This document shows positions 1 to 11,600 of a stretch of DNA of 64,000 bases, piece by piece (position 1 is the stretch's first letter; every line of letters starts with the position of its first letter). The position numbers were made by a program, and so were the translations under genes. The notes below the pieces were generated by a model. The model saw only the letters and a list, made by a program, of their open reading frames with translations. It did not search any database and was not told where the DNA came from. Source of the DNA: Alitta virens (Eukaryota > Annelida > Polychaeta > Phyllodocida > Nereididae); contig OW028577.1 of NCBI GenBank assembly GCA_932294295.1, forward strand, positions 3,252,001-3,316,000, written 5' to 3'.

Positions 1-537
1 TCCCTAATATTTTGTGAGCTGAGGCTGAATAACCCACCTTGCAAGGGGTGTGTACTCACTTATGCAGTATACTGTATCATAACTTGCAACAAACCTATAT
101 TTTTCTGAATTTTTAATTGATTTTAAGACTGAGTTGCAATTCAACTGGGACTACATAATTTACATGCATAATTGCATTTTGATGATACATAAACACTTGT
201 TCAAACTCAATAATATTTATGCGCACTGTTTTTAAATATACTTTTATTACTTTTTTTTGTTTGTCTTTACAAAGGGCTTCAAGCTGGTATTGTTAAGGTA
301 CATTGCTCTTAGGGACATGCTCATATTTTTGCATTTTACATGTTAATGACGCAGCAGTCACCGATCAACGTCACCTGTTTGTCAGGGTTATGATAATTAG
401 AGTTATTAGGGTTTGCATCACCACTTAGCCCAGGATAGATCTTGATTTGCCAATTTCATGAAGAAGGAATAATGTATTTTTTATATTCTCATTAGAGTGA
501 ATATTTGTGTGGCAGGACTTGAAAACTTGTAGTTATT

Positions 538-656
538 TGGCCAAATGTGCCACGTGCCACGTGCAATGTGCCACGTGCAATGTGAATTTTCCATGCGTTT
601 TCTATGCATTTATCCTTCTCATGGAAAACGCACATGGCACATTTGGCCATTAGTGT
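538..656. repeat. Foldback element, TGGCCAAATGTGCC termini
   Basis: Ends are TGGCCAAATGTGCCACGTG and its near reverse complement CATGGCACATTTGGCCA, so the element can fold into a hairpin. It contains a short direct repeat of GTGCCACGTGCAAT. A related copy lies at 2723-2842. No coding capacity. Confidence 0.65.
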
Positions 657-1616
657 AGACAGTGTAGAAGTAACATAATTTACATGTGATAACAACAGGA
701 ACATTGGAAAAACCTGAATATATAAACCTAAGCTTACTATAAATGATTACAGTAACAAAATCAATGATATCACTGTGTATGGCTATAATTATGTTATTGT
801 TATGTCATTTATACTTGTGGTTTGCACTGTAAAAGTTGCAGTAAGATGGCATATGATTCCGACAAGTGCGCTACCAGTAAACTACTGTAAAATTTAAAGT
901 AATCATTTTACAGTGTTCACACATTGGAGTCTTTTTGGTGGAAAAAGTTTCATTCTGAATACAAAGCCCTGATAAATTATTTCTTAATAATTGCATCTGG
1001 AAGTTTTGAAACCCTAAGAATATGCATGCGGCCATACGGGAGCTTCTAAACTTTAATATCAAGGACACGATGAAAAAATGTTGAGTACATAATTATTCTA
1101 AACTGTTACTGATTTTGGACGAATGTGGACAACAGTAGCCGATGGCGAGCCAACATGTTTTGCATCTGGATGTGCAAGTTTTTAATACTGACTAAGCTAG
1201 TACTTTAAATGAGTTTATTTCATGCAAAATGTCTCATAAAGCATAATCACAGTTACATTTTATCTAAGTATACATGTATGTGTACAAGTACAGCTACCTT
1301 TGTGGGAAAATGCAAAAGAAAAATTACTCAGAGCACAATTTAGAACATTTTTGGTGAGAAACATTGTTTCAAACATCAAAATCAGGCCACTCTATTTTTT
1401 CTGCCTTCTCAGTACAGGTGTGAATAAAGCCTAGTCATCCAAACAAAACTGCCAGAGGATAACTTGATGAAATTCAAGGGACTTAACCTTTAATTATGCT
1501 CTTGAGTGACATCACCAACTGACAAAAAATGCTTCGTGTACAGGCAGATTCAAATTACCAGACGTTTTTTTACGAAACATAAGATATTTAATATATAGCT
1601 GTCGAGAGGCCACCCA

Positions 1617-1765
1617 GATTCAGATTCAGATCTATTTATTCACAAAACAAAATATACATAATTTTTAAATCAAATGAGTTTCAATACAGACAACTGTTTT
1701 GTCCGGAGACCTCACTAAGATAGTCAAGCTGTCGCTATCATGAGGCCACCTCAGGATTCAAGTAA
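1617..1765 (-). mobile_element. Possible LINE 3' end
   Basis: Read on the minus strand, it ends with AATAAATAG followed by repeats of ATCTGA. Short direct tails after an AATAAA-like signal are typical of some LINE 3' ends. No reverse transcriptase fragment is visible, so this is a weak call. Confidence 0.3.
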
Positions 1766-2722
1766 TAAACAGAATTATTTCATGATAATGTAATGTTCTC
1801 ATTAAATCAAATTACCCTATAATTGTTCCCATTTACAATACAAACACAAAAACATATATAATGTAATAATACAGATATAAAGCACACTAATAGGGGAAAA
1901 TCATTCACCCAATAAGCATAAATATAACTGTAACTATACTTAGCTGCCAGTGGTATTCACATCTTACCAACTTTACTACAGAATTTCTGCCCAATTTGCG
2001 AACATATTTTCAATAATATATTAGTAAGATGTCTGCCCACTCAGTCAATATATGATATTTTTATATGAAAAAAAGCCCAATCATCCGGATTTTTAACAAC
2101 TTCGTGGAATAAACTCCCATATTCTCTAAATAAACATGTGATAACTTATAGCTTAAAAATCATTTTTCAGTATTTTAAAGAAAAAGGTTTGCATTGGCAT
2201 GGGGTGACTTTTTGTTGTTTCCTTCCTGTTACAAAGTTTACGAGGATGCTATTTCTTCGAAAATAGCTTCAAAGCAGTTTTCTGAAAGTACTCCATTATT
2301 ACAAAATTTTATAATGGAAATTCGGATGATATTACCTGCATTTCTCTTTCAGATATTGCATAAAGTTTCCCTAAATGTCCATCCTGTTGCTGTCCTTGCT
2401 ATTACCATGCTGGCAGCCTGGCCGAGAGACCAGGTCACATGATTGACCAGTTTAAATTATATTTAGAAGTAAAAGATAATAAATGTGTTTTTGTCATATC
2501 ATAGCACAGTGTATGAAATTTCATAAATAAATGTTGCAGGTCTTTCATACACTACTCATCTGTAGAAGATGCACTGTAGTCATCCAACATACACTCCAGC
2601 CATCCAATATACTCTGCTGCTGTACAACATACACCCGGTTCATTTTTTAGCATTTCATCCGGGTTATATTTTAGCATTTCAGTTCTCAAAGAATGAAATA
2701 TTCTGGCTAAAATCCTGCAATA

Positions 2723-2842
2723 CATGGCCAAATGTGCCAGGTGCGTTTTCCATGAGAAGGATAAACGCATTGAAAACACATGGTTTTTGCCTTATCAAAA
2801 TGAGGTGAAAACCATGCGTTTTCCATGCATATTTGGCCATGT
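2723..2842. repeat. Second foldback element, TGGCCAAATGTGCC termini
   Basis: Starts ATGGCCAAATGTGCC and ends ATATTTGGCCAT. Inner arms GCGTTTTCCATG occur in both orientations. Same family as 538-656, with a different loop. Both copies sit outside the giant palindrome. Confidence 0.6.
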
Positions 2843-3991
2843 ACCTTGTATGTTTTGAATGCGGCTGACTTCAAGGATGGAGTTGAAAAAGGTTCAAGAT
2901 TGATCTTGGTGTCACAGATCATCTCATTGTAAGGAAATAATCGATATTTGGCTTGATTAAAATTACTTAAGATTTAACAAAAATAACACGCCACACAGGC
3001 TCTATGTCGGCTCGATCTGCTTCAGCCGACATCGCCTAACATTGATCCGTCATCAACCCGATCTAGCAAAATTTGCATGTTCTTAGGGACTGTACTGCAA
3101 ACTTCACAAACACTGGATATATCTGCACATAAGGCTTAATAAAAGCATATATCATTTTTGGATCAGGCGTCTACTCACAAGTGAAAGCGTCAGTAAACAT
3201 TCCCAGTTCACATGCCCTTAGAGAGCTATATACATCAAGCTGAGGCCATATACATTCTAGAGCATAATTTAGAACAATCTTCATGGGAACCCAATGCCAG
3301 GGTCAACACATTTCCAGGTTTTTATCCAATTCTTGCATAATTGTCAAATAAACAAAAAGTGGAAAATCATGTGTTATTATCTGAACCCCCCATCTGTTTC
3401 GTAAGGCAAACATGAAGAAGTACGTATCAGGCCACTTTAATGTATGCTAATTTATTCATAAAATGGCATTTCCGAGACTTTATCTGGTTTTAGTGATGTT
3501 CATTAAAGAGGAATTGTCAAAATTGTGATTCTTAATAAAGTGTTTTCGTAAGAAAAACTGATTTCCTGCAAGATAGAGCCACATCTGTCAGTTGAAGCTG
3601 TCTGGAACTATCCCAAGCTATCTAGAACTATAGCACAAGAACAAGATGATGCAATCACCTCATAAAGATTACTGCCAACTTCAAAATATTCACAAAATAA
3701 ATTCTAACAATTATCAACTTAACTTTTTTCAAATATTTCTTTAAATCCCACATGAAGCATACCAGAACGGCCCATATATTACTTCATTACAACTGCATTA
3801 CACTTGATCTGCATGGTGTGAGAATTTGGTCAGGAAAAAGGTCTGAAGATTATATATAAGCCTATAGTAAACCCCTGATAAAGTGTCAGAAGCAGACGTA
3901 ATGATAAGTTTGTGGCCCACACAATAGTTACTGTAAAATCCAATGAGTATTTTAGTTGCATGTATCTTCTAGTATAAGCAACAATTATATA

Positions 3992-4106
3992 TTATTGCAT
4001 GGTTTGATTTGTATTGACCCGACCAAGGCCGTTAGGCCCCAGGGAAAATGCAGACTGGCAGGGTGAATACAAGGGTCAATGCAAAACAAACCATGTCATA
4101 ATGTAT
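3992..4106. repeat. Foldback element with termini ending in TTGACCC (half deleted)
   Basis: Outer arms GCATGGTTTGATTTGTATTG and CAATGCAAAACAAACCATG pair with each other. The interior holds one arm of a second stem (CAGGGAAAATGCAGACTGGC). In the right-arm copy both inner arms are present, so this copy has lost one. Confidence 0.6.
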
Positions 4107-4585
4107 TTATTCTATGTCTGATCTCCCACCTCCCCCCCCCCCCCCAAGAAAAGTAGATTGGCCTTATGTAGATAACACATTGTATTGGGCACACCAAGTG
4201 TGCTGAAAAGTCTGACAAATGCTCTGGCTGATGACATCAAAATTATGTGACGTCACTATCAATTGCTATATGATTTTTCTATGATGTCGCTGTCAATTTT
4301 TATTAGGCTGATTTGAGAGTTGTTTACAATAAGTTGTTGGCAACAGGCCACACCCACTCTCTGGTTGCTTAGCAAAGTCATATTTCCCTAGGGAAAATAT
4401 GTTCAGTTGTTTTAACTTTGGTGGTCTTGCGTGAGCGGCAATGATGCTTGTGAGACCACCAATCATATATAGGCATATATCAAGTATAGGCATATATTAT
4501 TTCCAAAAGAATGACAATATCCTTTTTCCTGTATGTTTATGGTGAATAAACGCTTGAACTTGAACTTCTAGTATAGGCAGAATTA

Positions 4586-5283
4586 AGGGGCGTTCACACT
4601 GTCACGTACAAAACTTACGAGTGACCACGTACATCAAAAATGGGCTATACATAGCTATACATGCTCACTCGTGGCTCTGTTAATCGAGTATAAATTCTTT
4701 CCACAAGCATACGTGGGGCAGTGATAGATCGCTCGCTGGATGCCAAATGTCCATCAAACGGTCAACTAGCATCTGTCGTGAGGCATCCGTGAGGCATCCG
4801 TATCCGTGAGGCATCCATGAGGCATCCGCAGATCGCTCGTAGATTGCTCATAGATCGCCCGTAGATCGCCCGTAGATTGTCCATGCGGGATGGGGTGGCT
4901 ACATATGGCCAAGGATGGCCACGGACATACCTAGAACGTACGTAGAACGTATGTAGAATGTACATAGAATGTACATAGTACGTACATAGTATTTAGAACA
5001 TACTTAGAATGCTCGCCGACTCACTCCCGAGCGAGTTACGTAACTAATATAAACAATCACTCGTAAAATGTCCGCCAAAGTTTTAAACATGTTTAAAAAA
5101 TTTTCCCCTCTCCACGTATGCTCGTGAGTGGTCAAGCACTACCACGAGTGTCCTACGGATTAGCGCGAGTATACGTAAAATGCTCGGCGGGTGAATAATG
5201 GACAAGGATGAGCAAGAGTGAAAAAAAATTTCATCCGTGGTCATACGTAGGTCTTATACGTGATAGTGTGAATGCCCCTTTAG
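4586..5283. mobile_element. Foldback MITE with GGGGCGTTCACACTGTCACG termini, copy 1
   Basis: Begins AAGGGGCGTTCACACTGTCA and ends with the near reverse complement TAGTGTGAATGCCCCTTT. Inner sequence is rich in CGTA and TCACG steps, with further inverted matches such as ACGAGTGACCACG. Around 4780-4880 it contains short tandem units of GAGGCATCC and AGATCGCCCGT. No transposase. Other copies lie at 39073-39613 and 54994-55487. Confidence 0.75.
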
Positions 5284-5611
5284 TTAACAGTTGGGTTTAG
5301 TGGCATGTACAATAATAATGAAGTAGGGTGTGGAAGTATTGGACTAAATACCGAAAATAATAGAAGTTGTACTATATAACTCAATATAGGACATATAGCT
5401 ACCAAAATAGTTTAAAACCGCCTTTATCCAAAACTGAGCAGCCATTCTACATAATGATAATGAAGCTATCAAAACTCATGAGACTCATAATAAACTGATA
5501 AATATGCTAATTTTGAAAGCTGATTCATTGGCCCACGAAATTGCTCCGTGAAAGATAACAAAATAACCAGAAGTGGCCTGGGTGAGCTGGCAGATTTCCA
5601 GGTAGACTCCA

Positions 5612-5620
5612 TATAAATAG
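5612..5620 (+). promoter_or_regulatory. Candidate TATA box of copy A
   Basis: TATAAATAG lies 67 bases before the start codon at 5687, leaving room for a short 5' UTR of about 40 bases. The same sequence and spacing occur in front of copy B. The start codon follows GGCAAG, an acceptable context. No transcript evidence is available. Confidence 0.5.
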
Positions 5621-5686
5621 TCAAGAACTTTCAGTTTGAGGTGAAATTTTTGAACTTGCTGCTCCGGTGCATTGCTGACAGGCAAG

Positions 5687-8600
5687 ATGTCCAAGTTCTT
5701 GAGACCCCTGGCTCGCTTTGAAAATGATATTTACAAAATGTTTACTCGGTCAAGACAGCTAAGAAAGGCTAATTGCTTCAGTACTAAAGGTAATTATCTT
5801 TAACCTTCCATTATTAATATTTTCAACTCTTTAATTCTTTCTTTAATTTTGTCTCTAAGTGTTGTCGATGGCTATTTTTCATTAGAAATACAGAAAGCAA
5901 CAGAATTTGTTACAAAAAAATTATATTTTAAAAACAAACTCATGTACACTTTAAACAAAGAGTTGTCAGAGTGACTAGGGGTAGTCATATATATGGCACT
6001 CTAAGGTAGTCAATATGACTACCTGTTAGTAATTTGGTGCCATATATGTGACTCATTTGGCAAGTTTTTTATAGCCTATATTTAAATAAAAATAATGGTT
6101 TACATAGGCTGCTTTCTGGAAGAACAGTGGTGATTACCGTCTATTTAAACAACATAATTTGAGAATTATATAACTGTTGAATCATCTTAATTTATTTTCA
6201 ATAAGATAATGAAAACTTCAACACAACTGTGTTCACATCTTCATCAAAGGTGATTAATAGTTTACCATTTTTCAATTAAAAAAAAAAAAATTCAGTTAAA
6301 AAAAAAAAAGACGGATTAGGTTTATTCTTGAATTACATTGTTTGGACCAAAAAAATCTTTGATTAGTTGAATTCATTTACAGAACTAATTACATTTTGTA
6401 GTGAGTGAAACATTTCAAGGATAAGACACCAAAACTGCATTGTAGGACAATGCTCTCTTATAAATCAGAAGAATAGCAACTTACAAGTATCTCAGAACTC
6501 TGCAGTACACGTAATAGAAAGGCTGATAAAACATGATTGAAATACTCACACCAGGAAAGAACTTCACTGGTGGCCCATTTAGCTCAATGATTGAATTTTA
6601 AACATGACTTTGAAAGCACTCAACAATGAGGCACCACCTTGCATATCCAACCAATTAAGGAAACATCCCTCGGCATAAATTAAACCTTAATAGTAGTGAC
6701 ACTAATAATTTGCTCATTCAGCCAATACGTAATAAATTTGACGCTCGTACATTCTGCTTCATTGCAACTGCCTCTGGAATAAAGTACCAGACCCAGATGG
6801 CATTCAGGCCAGCGTCCTTTCTATATAGTTTTGACATCGCCGACATCGCGTTGACGTCAAAACAAATGGAATGTGATCTGGGAAAAGATATCATGAGCGA
6901 GATTGAGGAAAAGCTTTCTGTTATCAAGCACCCAGGCACAAATCATATTTCAGAAACAGGTACTATATATATATATTTATATTTATATATATATATTATT
7001 TATAAAATGTAGTATGATATATAAAATGGTGACTGACCAAAAATTTAGATTTATTTTAGTACATCAAAAATAAAATTACATTGAAATTTTCTGTTGCACC
7101 TTACTGGCGTACCAAATTGGGCCAACATTGGGTCAACACTTTGCCAACATTGAATCTATGCATTATATTATCTAGAACAACATAACCTCACAATTCTACT
7201 AGTGCAAACCCTCACCCCAACCTTAACACATAATCTTAACAGAATATTAAATCAGGCCAACATCGGGTTAATTAATACTGCTTTGGGCAACACCGAGCCA
7301 GTATGGCATGGTATCTGGGGAAAAGCAAGGTTGATTTTGATTCAGGGGAGGCCCTTGTTCAACAACACACTCAACACATTCCCGATCCGGCACTGAACGA
7401 ATCACAAATTACTGTGATGGTGTGCTCAGTTGACATGCCACAGCGATCCACATCGGCAAAGTGTCGGTTGATATGTCGGCTAAGATTGGTCCAATGTTAT
7501 ATTCTATTTTCAGTCGGTACTCCCTTATTGAGGCACAAAGAAATTGCAGCAATTCCACTGTTGACTCAACAAAGATGCGCATCTGTAAAGACATCACCTA
7601 AAGTTTCATCAGTGACATCACAACTGCTAGATGAAGTCAGACAGCTAGAGGTGACATGGCAAAATGGTGCCAAAAGCAAGTACCCCTACACTTGGTTGAG
7701 AGACAGTTGCAGATGTCCAAAATGCTACCTGGATTCCTCAAAATCCAGATTGCTGTCAATGCACACTTGGAGGTTCTACACAAGGCCCGTAGAAGTGCAG
7801 GTAAAATAATATGAAGTTCACATTGGCCTGATGGTGGCTGTGAACAGCCAATGTTGAAATAGTGTTGACCTTATCTGACGTGCTATTTAGGAAATCAACT
7901 CAACAGCTCATAATATAACTTCATTATCATGCATGACAATCCTAGAATGCCAAATTGGGCCAACATGGGCTGGACGTTGTGATGTTGCTTGCAGCCGATG
8001 TCAGCTCACAAGGCACACGCTGAATGAAAAAACAGACTGTTGTGTGATAAGATTTAACAAACCGCCTTATTACTGTCATAAAACTTCAAACAATATATAT
8101 TATTGGAAAATGTGTATGCTGTTAAGCTGTGAGAATGAAACATGTGCAATGCATTTAATTTGCCACCTCTTATCATGTACACGCCTGTTTATTAGGCTTT
8201 CAAACCATTAATTATCAAATTTCTTCTGATTAAAATGAGAAATGAGGCAATCTTGGCCTTAGTGGAGAAATAGGTGAACATTTAGAACAAATTGCCTCAA
8301 ATTACAGGGAAGGAGGTCAGATTCAAGAACATTAAACATCTCAAAAAGGTCGACAGCGAGTAAATAGACTTTTAAGTTATGTTTTATGTTCTCATCATCA
8401 TTTTACTGCTCTTAAACAAACTCATTCAATCTTGAAATTTTCAATAACAAGATAAAACGGCGGATCTTATGAATGTGTCCAGTCATTGTCCTGGCATGAT
8501 AGATGTTATGTGAATGCCACAGATAGATAGATAGATAGATATGGGAAGTGCAGCCCTCTAAGGCAAATTCTTGCTGCCATCAAGGGTTGATTGATGACTT

Positions 8601-11600
8601 GAGAGGGAGGAAGAGTCCACCCATGTTAAACAGTTACCCCATGAGTGGGATCTTTTATTTGCCTCAGCATAGACACCAAGTACAAGATACCTCTAAGTTA
8701 ACGTCTCATCCTAACGACATCCAGCTGGGATGTTGTTCATGAAGGGTGCCTGAGCCCGGGATTGAACCCAGGTCCTACAGAGGAGCAGACGAGTGTCTTA
8801 CCTCAAGACCACCCAGCTGCATATAAAACATAAAATACCAGGTTCGACAGACTGACTGTACTGATGATGGTCATTCACTTCGGACACATACACTTTTTGG
8901 AAATAGGTAGTCCATTGTGTCTATGAAAGACCAAATTCTCAGTTTTTGAGTGTAACTTAACCAATTTTTGTCTTAGATCTTGTGGTGATTTCATAGAATT
9001 TGACCATGGCATGTCAGCTGAGGTGGTTAAAACCTCTCAGAATTGGCATGTAAAGTTAATGGTTTAGCTTAACACAATGGAGGAGAGGAAGCTATGATTA
9101 TGTGAATCATATTACAGTCCTCCGACTTATTATGAACTATATTAATATGCTCATGGCAATTGCTACATGACAGGACCATCAGATACTGATTTCAGTTTGT
9201 CCCAGATGCAATTCCGATCTAGCATGTCTGGGGTAATCACTGTGTGTCATCACCTCACAACCCAGCGACCTAATTATGTGCATGTTTTGCTCATTTACTT
9301 ATCTAAAGTAATTTAATTTATCTTATAGTCTATAGGCTGGCTTATGGTATTAAAGGTCTAACAATGAAATGACAGAACAATTAGATGTTCATGAGCTGAG
9401 TTTATGCAATTCTTGTTCTGACAAGCAGGCCATTCAGAAAATATGAATCCATTTCTCTTGTATTTTTTAAGAGCATATTTCTTAAGTCTATACTCATAAT
9501 TTAACTAATCATTATATTTAACTATAGGCAAACTAGCAAAGAATGTCCATAATTAGGTCGCTGGGCTGAGAAGTGATGAAAATCATTTTTTCTGTTTTGA
9601 CTGCTGTTGGAACAATGTTGTATCAACATCGCGGATGTCCTGCCTGCCAATTTTGTTTCAATTTGGAATGCTATGTGGAATGAACAGGCACATAGAGTAC
9701 CACACATGCCTGGACTGATGATAATTTAGGTGCACAATATAATAAATTGTAGATGGAAAGTAGACCAATATGAGGTTTTACTGTAATTAATAGCACTGGT
9801 TTTAGTTAATAGCACTGGTAAAACTGCATATTGACCTCCTTACCATCCACTGTTAAAAAGTCTCTGTAATAACCACGCGGTTTATGTTTTATGACCCTAT
9901 ACAGTGTCTTTGAACAACCAGAGTTTCATCACGCACATCCCAGATAGCATTCCAAATCGGGCCAGCGTTATTTCTATGTCAGCCGCCATTGGTACAACAT
10001 CGTTTCTACATAGCCGACATCGCACCAACATCGATACGATTCGGAATGCTATCTGGCATGCTTGTTAGAGTAATATTCCATATTTTCATCCATTACATCA
10101 AATCAATACTCCCCTTTAACATTTTGCTAATTTTTAGAATGAATCGTTACGACTAATAAATATCTTCATCTAACAGTAAAATTCCATAACCATTTCACAG
10201 TAGAATGACTAAACGGGACAATGCCTCATTGGCTTGTTATCGGCTCAAAGACGGCCCCTGCTGACCAATGTTGGAACAGTGTTGACCCGATATGACATAC
10301 TGTCTGCTGGGGGTCAACGTAACAGCTTTTAACAATAATAGCCTAAGTATGTGTCATATATCACTATGAGGTAACTCATGAGTTATCATTGAAAAAAAGC
10401 GATATAGATTCCATCTCAATATTATACTGAAACAATTGAACATTTTACAGATTAACCCAAATAGCATGCCAAATCTGGTAAACATTGGCCATCAGCCGCT
10501 GTCATTGGGCGAATCTTGAGCTGATCTCTAACCAACAAAGCATGTCATATGGTACGGTTATGGTCCATGATAATCATTATAAATTATCCAATGAATGAAT
10601 GAACTGGCATTAACTAGATTCTTGATACATTTTGAATTTGCTCAACTTACTTGAGCTATGTATTTTGGACTGACAGCATTTCATTCAGTAGTGGTCAGAG
10701 TTATGTTTGAATGCATAATGATTCCCAAATTAAACACGTTGTTACTTACAGGATGCTGTTAAGTGTACAGAACAATTCCTTAAGAATGTGATTTTTCTAT
10801 ATTATTAACAGATTTATGAAGATGCTGACGAGATGGTTATCACGTGGGATGATGGTCACGTGAGCAACTTTGGTCTCCAATGGTTACAGGGAAAACAATT
10901 CACGGCTGTTTCCAGGAAGGAACGAATGAAAATGTTGCCATTGAAGCCAATCATGTGGGGAAGAAGAGAGATGCAGAACAACGTCCCATCTGACACCTTC
11001 GACAATGTAATTCATTTCATGATTAAATTAATTAATTTAAATTTAATTAGTTCAACTGTTAAGAAAGCGCACCTGCAGAGTTGGTGACATCATGCCAACA
11101 TTGTGCCAATGTGACATGTTTTCTGAGTTATAAGTGCTCTGATACCATGCCAGTGCCAATGTGACATGTTTTCTGAGTTATAAGTTCTCAAATCGAGCCA
11201 ACATTGATCCAGTAGTGAGCCAAGGTTCAGTCAACAGTGTTGACACCATGCCAACATTGGGCAGACGTGGCATGTTGTCCCAAATAGTACACCAGGTTGG
11301 CCCAATGTAGGCCCAATATCAACCTGTTGTGAGTAACACTGGCCCAACGTCGATGCAACATATATCCAGGGTGTCTTTGTTTCTTCCACAGTTTTTACTC
11401 TCAAATAATGTTAATTAGTCAGGGTTTTAACTTACAGAAAGTTATCATGTTATATTAAAAAATTATCAACAATCATGATTTTTTAAAATACTTCCAAAAT
11501 TTTGCTTTTAACAACCTTTTTATAGCACGAAAATTACTTTATTCAATTATCATTTCAGTATCATTTTAATATACATGTAATTATTATCTCAATATCACAA

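Larger units (their letters stand above)
1..3010. other. Left flank without a recognisable gene
   Basis: Short ORFs here are all under about 85 codons and show no family signature or splice logic. The stretch holds two foldback elements, listed separately, and a possible LINE 3' end near 1615-1760. I see nothing else. Confidence 0.6.

Noticed and set aside
5485..5694. Minus-strand 69-codon ORF starting MDILPVSN, also present at 38659-38868
   Set aside because: It overlaps the promoter and first exon of the BBOX-like gene in antisense. Its conservation follows from arm identity, and it has no family signature.
6710..7012. ORF of 100 codons upstream of exon 2 (and 37350-37721 in the right arm)
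   Set aside because: Most of it lies in a MITE and an AT repeat. The frame changes between the arms and the donor-like GT becomes GC.
7933..8211. ORF of 92 codons in intron 2, also at 36129-36413
   Set aside because: The start lies in a MITE fragment and the C-terminal halves differ by frameshift between arms.
8740..8820. Possible functional tRNA genes at SINE heads
   Set aside because: A- and B-box-like motifs are present, but no full cloverleaf with acceptor stem is visible. They are SINE heads.
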